DNA from: Actinomycetes bacterium
GTDB lineage: Bacteria; Actinomycetota; Acidimicrobiia; Acidimicrobiales; RAAP-2
Assembly: GCA_021795095.1 (NCBI GenBank)
Contig: JAJYPU010000003.1
Location: forward strand, 1 to 51,602
DNA length: 51,602 bases
Reading direction: 5' to 3'
The first letter of the stretch is position 1. The number at the start of each line of letters is the position of its first letter. Shown here piece after piece: positions 7,701 through 15,120 of this stretch. The notes beneath the pieces are model-generated. The model was not told where the DNA came from. It saw only the letters and a list, made by a program, of their open reading frames with translations, and made no database searches. Position numbers and translations under genes: made by a program.

Positions 7701-8036
7701 TCACGGTGGTGGTAGTTGTTCGGTGTCATCACGCTCGCCGTGAATGCCACGCAGGTAGTCGTTGTATCGCTCGAGTGCTTCGTCGGGCTCGCCGGGTGGC
7801 TCTGTGTGGCCTTCGGGGGCGCGATCAGGTGATGGTGCACGCTCGTCGCTGAGAAGTTTCTTCCACACGTAGACGGCGTAACCAGCGAAAATCGGCCACT
7901 CGAAAACATAGGCCCAAGACAAGTGATTCCCGCCAATCGCCCGTCGAATTTCGATGTAGAACGCCGAGAGGCAGATGACTTCTGCGAGTAGGAGACCCAT
8001 ATGGATTACAAGAGGATTCTTAGTCTCGCGTCGCAC
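7701..8036 (-). CDS. Small two-helix membrane protein, paralogue of the gene at 15121
   Basis: About 111 residues with two predicted helices (around GLLLAEVICLSAFYIEI and AYVFEWPIFAGYAVYVW), followed by a charged Pro-rich tail. It shares GN-LSWAYVFEWP and the AVY-W-K-L pattern with the protein at 15121-15552. Its function is unknown; both copies flank cytochrome oxidase genes, so an oxidase-linked role is inferred. The start is uncertain: GTG 8036 is used because TACAGT lies 8 nt upstream on this strand, but GTG 8042, TTG 8045 and ATG 8000 are possible. It converges with the preceding gene, with one base between stops. Confidence 0.65.
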   Translation of the reverse strand: MRRETKNPLVIHMGLLLAEVICLSAFYIEIRRAIGGNHLSWAYVFEWPIFAGYAVYVWKKLLSDERAPSPDRAPEGHTEPPGEPDEALERYNDYLRGIHGERDDTEQLPPP

Positions 8037-8064
8037 TAACACCAACTGTATAGAAGTCGGGAAT

Positions 8065-8070
8065 TACTCT
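8065..8070 (+). promoter_or_regulatory. Possible -10 of the cupredoxin/oxidase operon
   Basis: TACTCT, which would give a leader of roughly 35 nt carrying the strong GAGGAG ribosome-binding site at 8101-8106. The sequence is weak and no -35 is evident. Confidence 0.25.
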
Positions 8071-8112
8071 CTGATTGTCGATACGTCTAGGTCGATTCAT
8101 GAGGAGTGCGGT

Positions 8113-8796
8113 ATGTCGATTCGCGGAAGATTAGCCATCGTTGTCGTGCCATTCCTGGTCGTCGTCGGCCTCATCGTGTGGAGCGTCGCCACGTTCCTCA
8201 CGCCAGGCACGCCGGGCGGGGTGATGAACTTCACGAACACCCAGGCGGCCGGTCAACCAGTAGACCTGACCGTTCAGAGTGTGGGCGCGATCGGCTTCGG
8301 ACCCCATCCCACTTGGGTGTCTTACCTCGTGAAGGACCCCCACACGCACCAGTGGGTGCAGGACACAACGTGGAAGCTGCCGGCTGACACCGTCGTGCAC
8401 ATGACCGTGCTGCAGTACGACACCGGGAGTCCGTTGCGCAATCAACAGTGGGGACAGGTCGTGGGCACCTTGACTGGGACGGCCAGCTTGAACGGTCACC
8501 CCTACAGCGTCTATGACTCGAACACGGGCAACGGGGTCGGGCACACCTTCGCCGTTCCCGCCCTCGGTCTGAGCGTGCCGATGATCGGTGTGAACGCCAA
8601 CGCGCAGGTTTGCGGCTCGGGACCGTGCCACACCAGTTCACCGCACAACACGATCACGTTCAGTTTCAAGACCCCCGGGCCGGGCAGCTACTCGTGGCAG
8701 TGCTTCGTCCCGTGCGGGCTCGGCTACCTGTATGGCAATGGAGGACCGATGTCGACCCAGAACTACATGGGCGGATTCCTGGAAGTGGTGCGATAA
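8113..8796 (+). CDS. Membrane-anchored cupredoxin with CuA-like Cys pair
   Basis: 227 residues. An N-terminal signal-anchor helix lies at about 7-29, then a beta-rich domain. Candidate copper ligands are H144 in VGHTFAVP, the pair C197/C201 in WQCFVPCG, and M213 in GNGGPM; a second pair, C167 and C172, could be a disulfide. The Cys-x3-Cys-Gly spacing equals that of the CuA loop of the adjacent ctaC, but the His at Cys+8 is replaced by Tyr and the Met is displaced. It may be an electron carrier to the oxidase or a copper carrier. The start has GAGGAG 6 nt upstream. It is first in the run with ctaC, ctaD and ctaE. I do not know a named family. Confidence 0.78.
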   Translation: MSIRGRLAIVVVPFLVVVGLIVWSVATFLTPGTPGGVMNFTNTQAAGQPVDLTVQSVGAIGFGPHPTWVSYLVKDPHTHQWVQDTTWKLPADTVVHMTVLQYDTGSPLRNQQWGQVVGTLTGTASLNGHPYSVYDSNTGNGVGHTFAVPALGLSVPMIGVNANAQVCGSGPCHTSSPHNTITFSFKTPGPGSYSWQCFVPCGLGYLYGNGGPMSTQNYMGGFLEVVR

Positions 8797-8819
8797 CTAT
8801 GACAGCGGAGAATGCAGCC

Positions 8820-9788
8820 ATGAATGAGACTCACCACCTGCGGCGCATGACGATCATTTGGATCGTGCTCTCGGTCGCGGCGGACCTGCTGTTCTGGTTC
8901 CTCGTGGGCCCGCACGTGCCCCCGGGTCGAATGACTGACATGGCGACGTCGAACCAGTTCGACTTCAACGTCCTGTTCGTCATCGCCATACCAGTGTTGA
9001 TCGGCGTGTGGATCTATCTCGCCTACGCGATCGCCGTCTGGAGCGCGAAGCGGGGTGGCCCCGAGCCGGTGGGCGGGGAAGCCGCGCGAGCGAATCGCAC
9101 CGCACAGGTTGCGTGGATCACGATCACCTCAGTCGTCGTGATCTTCTTGGCCGGTTTCGGTACCGTCGAACTCGTCGTGAACCATGGCTCGGGTGGTGGG
9201 GAGGGGCCCAACCCAGTATGGTCGCCGTCGGGTGCGATTAAGGCCGAGACCGCGGCCCTGGCCGGGACGGGGACCTGGTCGCCCAATAGCAACCAGGTCC
9301 TCCCCGTCCAGGTGATCGCCCAGCAGTGGAAGTTCACCTACCGGTACCCGACCTTTGGCGGATTTGAAACATCCCAACTGGTCCTGCCGGTGCACACGAC
9401 GATCGCCTTCAACGTGACGTCCCTCGACGTAATCCACAGTTTCTGGGCCTACCAGCTGAGTGTGAAGGCTGACGCGAACCCCCAGATCAACGACGTGGCT
9501 TACACGACCACGGACCAGACTGGCCGGTTCACGGTGCGCTGCAGCGAGCTCTGTGGCATCTGGCACGGTTCCATGTACAACTACGGCAATGTGGTCTCTC
9601 AGCAGAAGTTCATGCAGTGGGCACAGTCGACTGAAGCAGCGAACGCCGCGAACACCAAATTCCTGCCCCCGTTTGCCTGGACGTACGTGCCGGACGCCAA
9701 CGGCGCTGCGGGTGGGTACTATCCCGACGGATCAGCGACGCCCTACAGCACGGCGGAAATCTACGGCTCGAAGCAGCCGGCCTCGTGA
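8820..9788 (+). CDS. ctaC: Cytochrome c oxidase subunit II (CuA subunit)
   Basis: 322 residues with two transmembrane helices (about 10-30 and 50-75), a further hydrophobic segment at about 99-118, and an outer cupredoxin domain holding the binuclear CuA centre. All CuA ligands can be seen: H206 in VIHSFW, then C241, C245, H249 and M252 in CSELCGIWHGSM. AQQWKFTYRYP is the aromatic electron-entry motif. No heme c motif (CxxCH) is present, so this is an aa3-like rather than caa3-like subunit. ATG 8820 has GGAG 9 nt upstream; ATG 8799 would add seven residues. The C-terminal extension after residue 270 is longer than in many relatives. Confidence 0.93.
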   Translation: MNETHHLRRMTIIWIVLSVAADLLFWFLVGPHVPPGRMTDMATSNQFDFNVLFVIAIPVLIGVWIYLAYAIAVWSAKRGGPEPVGGEAARANRTAQVAWITITSVVVIFLAGFGTVELVVNHGSGGGEGPNPVWSPSGAIKAETAALAGTGTWSPNSNQVLPVQVIAQQWKFTYRYPTFGGFETSQLVLPVHTTIAFNVTSLDVIHSFWAYQLSVKADANPQINDVAYTTTDQTGRFTVRCSELCGIWHGSMYNYGNVVSQQKFMQWAQSTEAANAANTKFLPPFAWTYVPDANGAAGGYYPDGSATPYSTAEIYGSKQPAS

Positions 9789-9853
9789 ACGGCGACACGA
9801 TGATGGTTAATGCAACGGTGATGACCTTGAAAGAAATGGAGAATGGGCGATGA
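9785..9853 (+). CDS. Putative 22-residue coupling ORF between ctaC and ctaD
   Basis: A GTG at 9785-9787 overlaps the ctaC TGA, and the frame runs 22 codons to a TGA (9851-9853) that overlaps the ctaD ATG. The peptide begins MNGDTMMVNA and is Met-rich. It has no ribosome-binding site of its own. Stop/start overlaps at both ends would let ribosomes pass from ctaC to ctaD, but chance is a real alternative because ctaD has a weak AATGGAGAA-type site of its own. Confidence 0.2.
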   Translation: MNGDTMMVNATVMTLKEMENGR

Positions 9854-11799
9854 CGGAACGTCCTTTGGCGACGACCGGTGAAGCGTCGACGGCGTCGCGT
9901 ACACCGTGGACACAACGTCCGGGCTGGATGAGTCAGCACCTGGGTACCGCCATTATCGGCGGTGTGCTTGGCTATCTCTTTGGACACTGGCTGGGAAACG
10001 CGATCTCGGGCAACTACGCCTACATCGTCAACAGCGGACAGAACTCCACGGCCGACGCGTTGGCACTGATCTTTGGTGTCGTGGGGTGGCTCCTCGGCAT
10101 CGGGGCGCTCAACTACCCACTGACGAAGTTGACCGGACGCCAGCCGGAGAAGGAGACCGAGCTCAACCACTGGTCGAAGTACTTCCGCTATAGCACAGAC
10201 CACAAAACGGTCGGTTTGCAGTACGTGGTGGGCGTCTTGATGTTCCTGTTCACCGGTGGGTTACTCGCGATGGCGATTCGAACCGAACTGCTGAATCCGA
10301 CGACGCACTACTTCAGTGCCGACACCTACATCAAGATCGTCAGCGAGCACGGCACGATCATGATGATGATGGCGACGTCGATTGTCGTCGGTCCACTCGG
10401 TAACTACCTTGTGCCGCTCATGATCGGTTCACGTCGGATGGCCTTCCCGCGCATCGAGGCGTTCAGCTTCTGGATATTCGTGGCGGGCTACATGGTGATC
10501 TTCTCGGCGTTGCCCTACGGTGGATTCCCAACGGGTTGGACCGGGTACGCGCCGCTGCAGACCCAGGCGGGCCCGGGCATGGTGTCCTACCTCTTCGGAT
10601 TCGCCGTCATCGGCATGGGCATGATGGCGGCGGGCTTTAACATCGCGGTGACGATCATCAACTATCGCGCGCCCGGTATGACCTGGAGCCGCGTGCCGAT
10701 TTTCGTATGGTCGATCCTTGCCACTGCCGCCCTGCTCACCCTGGCGACGCCGACGCTGTTCGCGGCCGGTCTGTTCGGGCTCCTTGACAAGACCGCCCAG
10801 ACCGCGTTCTACGTGACCGAGCACGGTGGGAGTTCGTACCTGTGGGAGAACCTCTTCTGGTTCTTCGGGCACCCTGAGGTCTACATCATGGCGTTGCCCG
10901 GCTTCGGTATCGTCGGGGAGATCCTGCCGGTCTTCACGCGTAAACCGCTCTTCGCCTACAAGGTCGGCGCTGCGGGGATGATCGGCGTGTCGCTGCTGTC
11001 GTTCTTCGTCTGGCAGCACCACCTCTTCCAGAGCGGTATCAACCCCGACATGCGGCCGTTGTTCATGCTCACGACCGAGTTGATCTCGATTCCAACGGGC
11101 TTCATCTATCTGGTGGGTATGGGAACGCTCTATAAGGCGAAGATCAGATTCGAGATCCCGATGCTCTTCGCGATGGCGCTCTACTTCAACTTCCTGATTG
11201 GCGGGGTCACCGGGGTGTTCCTCTCCGACGTCCCGGTCAACGTGACGGTGCACGGTGGGTTCTTCGTCCTGTCCCACTTCCACTACACGATCATGGGCGG
11301 CCTGCTCTTCGCGTTCATGGGTGGCCTCTACTACTGGCTGCCCAAGATGACCGGACGGATGATGAACAAGAAGATCGGTCTCTGGCACTTCTGGACTATG
11401 TTCATCTTTTTCAACCTGACCTTCTTCCCGATGTTCATCATCGGCCTACTTGGTCAACCTCGACGGGTTTTCACGTATGCGAAGAACCTCCAGGGCCTCA
11501 ACGACTTCTCGTCGGTGAGTGCGTTTATCCTGGGCTTCTCGTTCCTGATCTTCTTCTTCAACCTGGTGTGGTCGCTCTACATCAGCCCACAGAAGGCGCC
11601 CGCCAACCCGTGGGAGTCCCTCGGCTTGGAGTGGCAGACCGCTAACCCGGTACCGCCCTATAACTTCGAGCGGATCCCAGTGATTCTCACCGACCCGTAT
11701 CACTACAGCGAGGCGAACGCTCCCGCGGTCGCCGACCTGGGTGGCGGCGATGAACTCATACCAGCCGTGTCGTCCCATGACGGCAGCGGCGTGGCGTAG
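9850..11799 (+). CDS. ctaD: Cytochrome c oxidase subunit I (heme-copper oxidase)
   Basis: 649 residues, the catalytic subunit reducing O2 to water. All redox ligands are present: heme a H167 (EHGTIMM) and H478, heme a3 H476 (SHFHYT), CuB H341, H390 and H391, and the His-Tyr pair in GHPEVY (H341, Y345). The GHPEV form is typical of A1-type oxidases. Unusual points by eye alignment: the D-channel Asp position reads Arg (R196 in GSRRMAFPR), the following two Asn read Glu-Ala (203-204), and the K-channel Lys reads Ile (I419 in IPTGFIY). An N-terminal extension of about 105 residues carries two extra hydrophobic segments (31-50 and 68-92). It is followed by ctaE after 16 nt. Confidence 0.95.
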   Translation: MTERPLATTGEASTASRTPWTQRPGWMSQHLGTAIIGGVLGYLFGHWLGNAISGNYAYIVNSGQNSTADALALIFGVVGWLLGIGALNYPLTKLTGRQPEKETELNHWSKYFRYSTDHKTVGLQYVVGVLMFLFTGGLLAMAIRTELLNPTTHYFSADTYIKIVSEHGTIMMMMATSIVVGPLGNYLVPLMIGSRRMAFPRIEAFSFWIFVAGYMVIFSALPYGGFPTGWTGYAPLQTQAGPGMVSYLFGFAVIGMGMMAAGFNIAVTIINYRAPGMTWSRVPIFVWSILATAALLTLATPTLFAAGLFGLLDKTAQTAFYVTEHGGSSYLWENLFWFFGHPEVYIMALPGFGIVGEILPVFTRKPLFAYKVGAAGMIGVSLLSFFVWQHHLFQSGINPDMRPLFMLTTELISIPTGFIYLVGMGTLYKAKIRFEIPMLFAMALYFNFLIGGVTGVFLSDVPVNVTVHGGFFVLSHFHYTIMGGLLFAFMGGLYYWLPKMTGRMMNKKIGLWHFWTMFIFFNLTFFPMFIIGLLGQPRRVFTYAKNLQGLNDFSSVSAFILGFSFLIFFFNLVWSLYISPQKAPANPWESLGLEWQTANPVPPYNFERIPVILTDPYHYSEANAPAVADLGGGDELIPAVSSHDGSGVA

Positions 11800-11815
11800 G
11801 AACGGAGAAGAGCTG

Positions 11816-12472
11816 ATGAGTGGAACTATGAAACAGGCAAACGGGTACACGTCCACCCCGGAAGAGGATGAGTTCGAGCTACGCGCACACATCGGGTCGG
11901 TGTGGTCCGGTGGACGGTTGTTCATCGGGATGTACACGTTCCTGTTGGCGTCGCTCGCGTTCGCGTACTTCTATCTGCGTTCGAGCAACAACGGTCTGCT
12001 GTGGCGCCCGAACCACGTCACGGCACCGACGGCCTACGGCTGGACGATTTTCTCGTTGACGATCCTTGCGGCGCTGATGGCGATCTACGGCCAGTGGCGC
12101 CTGCGTAAGGGGAGTGTCGTGGACTGGCAGGTTGCGGGTTGGACCGCGCTCTTCGCCTCGGTCCTCGCACTCGTGCTGCAGATCTGGGAGCTGACGGCGC
12201 TACCCTTCTTTCCCGGTTCCAGTGGGTACGCGTCGACCTTCATTGGCTACGTCGTGATCAACATCGCGACGCTCGTCGTCGGCTCCTACTGGCTCGAGAC
12301 GACGCTCGCGCGCTCGATACGACTGCACCGCGAGATTGGCGGGGATCGCCCCGCGCTCTCGGCGCACGCGACCGCGCAGTCGTTCCGCGCGAACGTGTCG
12401 GCGATGACGTACTTCTGGGGCTTCATCGGTCTCAGTGGCACGTTGTTCTTCGCCATGTTCTATCTGCTGTAA
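11816..12472 (+). CDS. ctaE: Cytochrome c oxidase subunit III
   Basis: 218 residues with five membrane helices, the short form of subunit III. Typical patterns are the first helix GRLFIGMYTFLLASLAFAYFYLR, a central LQIWELTALPF, a Gly/Ser-rich GSSGYASTFIGYVV and the C-terminal NVSAMTYFWGFIGLSGT followed by FFAMFYLL. ATG 11816 has GGAGAAG 5 nt upstream. It sits between ctaD and a very small gene with a strong ribosome-binding site. It stabilises the catalytic core; it has no redox centre. Confidence 0.9.
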   Translation: MSGTMKQANGYTSTPEEDEFELRAHIGSVWSGGRLFIGMYTFLLASLAFAYFYLRSSNNGLLWRPNHVTAPTAYGWTIFSLTILAALMAIYGQWRLRKGSVVDWQVAGWTALFASVLALVLQIWELTALPFFPGSSGYASTFIGYVVINIATLVVGSYWLETTLARSIRLHREIGGDRPALSAHATAQSFRANVSAMTYFWGFIGLSGTLFFAMFYLL

Positions 12473-12501
12473 CTCGAGTTTTACGAGAGGAGGTAGCGAT
12501 C

Positions 12502-12615
12502 GTGCAAGGAGTTGACATCTATATCGGGCCGCAGGTCCAGACGATGGTCGTATTACTCGGCGTGTTGTTCGGTGTGCTCATCTGGGGGTTCTTCCAGCGC
12601 CACCCGTCGGAGTAA
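12502..12615 (+). CDS. 37-residue single-helix membrane protein, probable small oxidase subunit
   Basis: GTG 12502 is preceded by a near-perfect AGGAGG (12488-12493) with an 8-nt spacer, one of the strongest translation signals in the window. The peptide starts MQGVDIYIGPQ, has one hydrophobic helix (VVLLGVLFGVLIWGFF), and ends in QRHPSE. The gene lies between ctaE and ctaG with short gaps. Size and position recall small one-helix subunits such as subunit IV or CcoQ, but sequence identity to these cannot be judged. It is easily missed because of its length. Confidence 0.7.
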   Translation: MQGVDIYIGPQVQTMVVLLGVLFGVLIWGFFQRHPSE

Positions 12616-12629
12616 CGGAGGACGGCATC

Positions 12630-13397
12630 ATGTCGAGCCACCGTCGATTCCGTGACGCGCTGGCGGTGCTGGCCGTGGCGTGGTGGTTCGTGTGGTTGAT
12701 CCCACCGCTCGCGTCGTGGGCTCGCCGGTACGAGTTTGTCCAAGCGCTGCAGTTCGAGTCCTTCGCGCTCGTCGCGCCGGTGCTGTTCGTCGCCGGGGCA
12801 CCGTGGCGCCGCCTGGGCGGGCAGCGATGGTCGATCTGGTCACGTCCGCCGGCGGTCAGTCAGTGGGGCAGTGAGCCCATCGCGCCGAAGTCCGGCGTGA
12901 ACCACAGTCGAGCGATTGCGGCCGGTGGCCTGTTCGTCGCGCTCGCGGTGGCGTGGCGAGTGGCGCCCGTGGTTGACGCCGTAGTCAGGCATCCGTGGCT
13001 CACGGTCGTTGAATTGTTGAGTCTGGGCCTGAGTGGCGTCGTGCTCTTCCGAGATCTCATCGAGTCGCCGCCACTCACGCCACGGACCAGCCGTCCGTAT
13101 CGGATCGGTATCTCGGCGGTCGTTATGTGGTTCGTGTGGATCGTGGCGTACATGAACGGCATGTCGCGTTCGTCGTGGTACCACGCGTTTGTCCACACCG
13201 CCGGTCATGGTCCATCGCTCGCGGCCGACCAGCAATTCAGCGTCGGGTCCATCTGGATCGTCTCAGCGGCGGTGTTCCTGCCGATCATTTTCTGGAACCT
13301 GGTGCAGTGGCTCCAATCCGAAGAGGACCCCGACGCCGAGCTGTACCGGCTGGTGCGACGGGAGCGGGCCCGGGGATTCTTCGGTAGCAAGAATTGA
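12630..13397 (+). CDS. CtaG-like cytochrome oxidase assembly protein (copy 1)
   Basis: 255 residues with five or six membrane helices and the DQQ motif (AADQQFSVGSIWIVSA) typical of the caa3 CtaG family, proteins involved in copper insertion or assembly of oxidases. HHTAGH-like histidines occur before it (YHAFVHTAGHG). It is shorter than copy 2 at 15564, lacking part of the usual N-terminus. GGAGGA is 7 nt upstream of ATG 12630. It is last in the cupredoxin-ctaCDE unit; two GC hairpins follow. The family assignment rests mainly on the DQQ region and the context. Confidence 0.72.
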   Translation: MSSHRRFRDALAVLAVAWWFVWLIPPLASWARRYEFVQALQFESFALVAPVLFVAGAPWRRLGGQRWSIWSRPPAVSQWGSEPIAPKSGVNHSRAIAAGGLFVALAVAWRVAPVVDAVVRHPWLTVVELLSLGLSGVVLFRDLIESPPLTPRTSRPYRIGISAVVMWFVWIVAYMNGMSRSSWYHAFVHTAGHGPSLAADQQFSVGSIWIVSAAVFLPIIFWNLVQWLQSEEDPDAELYRLVRRERARGFFGSKN

Positions 13398-13553
13398 TCT
13401 TGCCACGACGGTGACAGTCGTGAGTCGTGCGGCCGATCGGCCACGCCGAAGTTCGTGCGCTCCTCCTCGACCACGGTCGGTGGCTCCGTGTTGCCAGCGT
13501 CAGACTCCCCCCGGCATCGCTCCCAGGGGGCGTCGCTCGCGGCGCGAAAGTTG
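13398..13553. terminator. Hairpins after the oxidase operon
   Basis: Two GC-rich inverted repeats lie just after the ctaG-like stop. CACGAC/GTCGTG at 13404-13422 has a 7-nt loop. A longer repeat at 13427-13444 is centred on the palindrome GGCCGATCGGCC (13431-13442). A third, GCTAGG/CCTAGC (13553-13566), covers the stop of the converging gene. None has a T-run, so they are terminator candidates of the actinobacterial kind only. No gene is seen here. Confidence 0.4.
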
Positions 13554-14231
13554 CTAGGTGCCTAGCAGCGGCGCGAGCCGCGGCACGTTGACAGCCTTTA
13601 ACTGGACGCCGACGAGTCGACCCGCCTCGGCGACCAATTGGTTGATCCGTGCGCGGTCCTGGGCGAGGTAGCGCTGACGAATGGTGAGGTCGTGTACCCA
13701 CGCTGTGTTCTTAGGCTGCTTCACCGCCATCGAGATGTCGTAGATAGCGTCCTTGGCGTCGTTGGTGGTCCAGGTGATCACGACCGAGTACATCGCGTCG
13801 ATCTTCTTGCCGGCGGCGGTGTCGACGGGCTGGATGTTATTCGTCAGGTCGTAAATCGGTCCACTAGCCAGGGTGCACGACGCCTCGTCCTCGGTCAGGA
13901 GGTTCGGTGCCTGCTGGAGGTTCTCGGTACTTAACGTCCCCGAACGCAGGCGGTTGTAGATGAGGAAACTCTCGTGCAGCGCGTAGGTGCACGGAGCGAT
14001 GTCGTTGTTGATGAGCGTGATCGTGCCGTTCTGTTGCGCCGCATCCTCGCTCTTGGACACGGCGTGCGGCAGGTCCGAGAGCACCGACACCGCGAGCGCG
14101 ACCACGATGACGACGACGATGAGGAACCACGGACGTCGGTACCACACCACCTTGCCGGTCAGCAACGAGGACGCCGGCATCGATGCGGGGTCGTACGAAC
14201 TCGCTCGAACCTCGCTGTCTGGTGTGCTCAC
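13554..14231 (-). CDS. Membrane-anchored protein of unknown function, paired with a Sco gene
   Basis: 225 residues: a cytoplasmic N-terminal segment of about 30, one hydrophobic helix at about 36-53 (WFLIVVVIVVALAVSVL), then an outside domain with two cysteines (in APCTYALH and EASCTLAS). I recognise no domain. GTG 14231 overlaps the stop of the upstream Sco gene (GTGA), so both are made from one transcript and probably act together outside the membrane. It could be an oxidase assembly partner, an inference from context only. It converges with the oxidase operon. Confidence 0.7.
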   Translation of the reverse strand: MSTPDSEVRASSYDPASMPASSLLTGKVVWYRRPWFLIVVVIVVALAVSVLSDLPHAVSKSEDAAQQNGTITLINNDIAPCTYALHESFLIYNRLRSGTLSTENLQQAPNLLTEDEASCTLASGPIYDLTNNIQPVDTAAGKKIDAMYSVVITWTTNDAKDAIYDISMAVKQPKNTAWVHDLTIRQRYLAQDRARINQLVAEAGRLVGVQLKAVNVPRLAPLLGT

Positions 14232-15049
14232 GGCAACAGACTACTGGCGACCTCCGCGATGCCGGCGGCGAAGGCACGTCGCGACACGACATCGAGTGCG
14301 AAGACGCCCTGAGGACTTTCGTTGGCGAACGGCGTCGCCAACGCGTGGAGGTCACCACGGGTGGTGATGAAGTACAGCACGTCGTTGTGGAGCACAGGGG
14401 CCGGTGGCTGGCCGACTCGTACTTGGACGCCGTAGTGCGACCAGACGGCGTTGAGCGAGGGCAACGGGCCGGTCAAAAAGACGACGTTCGCGCGACCCGC
14501 GAGTCCGGGTTCGACGAGCGCCGCGGGCCGCGCGACGACCCCGGCGTGATTCGGGTCGGTGTTGACGATGGCGATCTCGACGCGACCGGCGTTCGTGCCG
14601 AGCAGAGCGATCGAGGTGCGCAACTCCGATCCGAGAACGGGGCAGATGTCGTTGCACGTCTGGTTGTAGAAGGCGAGGATGACGACCCGTCCGCGCTGGG
14701 CCCCGAGTGACCAGGTCGATCCGTGCTGATCGGTGAGAGCGAACCCGGGAGCGCTTCGTCCGGAGAGCGTCTTCAGACCGAGGATCGAGTGGGGTGTGAT
14801 CGGCAATGTCGGGGGCGTCGTCGCGGGCGCGGGGTTGGCGACTGACTGCCCCGGTGTTCCCAGGACACGCTCGAGCACGACGCCACCGAGTCCAAGGACC
14901 ACGAAGACCGCGACCACGAGGAGGATGAACTTCGTCGGTACTGGCGTGCGTCCCGCACGCAGCGCTGCTCGTCGCTCGTCCTCGGTGATTAAGGGCGTCG
15001 AAGGGGCGTGGCCAACGTCCTCGGGTCTCAACTCGGGGTCGCTCGGCAT
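14228..15049 (-). CDS. Sco1/SenC-family copper chaperone
   Basis: 273 residues: cytoplasmic N-terminus, one membrane helix at about 41-60, a Pro/Thr-rich linker, then a thioredoxin-like domain. The Sco signature CNDICP gives C132 and C136, and H221 (in VLHNDV) is the third copper ligand. Sco proteins deliver copper to, or reduce, the CuA site of subunit II, encoded nearby as ctaC. It is divergent from the small membrane protein at 15121. ATG 15049 has TAGAGT 8 nt upstream. It is the second Sco-type domain in the island, the first being the fusion at 5963. Confidence 0.88.
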   Translation of the reverse strand: MPSDPELRPEDVGHAPSTPLITEDERRAALRAGRTPVPTKFILLVVAVFVVLGLGGVVLERVLGTPGQSVANPAPATTPPTLPITPHSILGLKTLSGRSAPGFALTDQHGSTWSLGAQRGRVVILAFYNQTCNDICPVLGSELRTSIALLGTNAGRVEIAIVNTDPNHAGVVARPAALVEPGLAGRANVVFLTGPLPSLNAVWSHYGVQVRVGQPPAPVLHNDVLYFITTRGDLHALATPFANESPQGVFALDVVSRRAFAAGIAEVASSLLP

Positions 15050-15057
15050 CGCACCGC

Positions 15058-15063
15058 ACTCTA
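15058..15063 (-). promoter_or_regulatory. -10 element of the Sco gene
   Basis: TAGAGT on the minus strand, 8 nt before ATG 15049, giving a leaderless or nearly leaderless transcript. It is divergent from the promoter at 15109. Confidence 0.4.
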
Positions 15064-15108
15064 GCGAAACCGAAAGATTTCTCAGCGTCGTGCGCCCACG
15101 CCGGGGGA

Positions 15109-15114
15109 TACAGT
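15109..15114 (+). promoter_or_regulatory. -10 element of the small membrane gene, leaderless
   Basis: TACAGT, then CAGGGG (6 nt), then ATG 15121. The GGGG could act as a poor ribosome-binding site, but the spacing fits a leaderless start. Confidence 0.5.
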
Positions 15115-15120
15115 CAGGGG

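Noticed and set aside
10429..11388. Long minus-strand open frame across ctaD
   Set aside because: A His/Glu/Arg-rich low-complexity product antisense to a strongly conserved gene.
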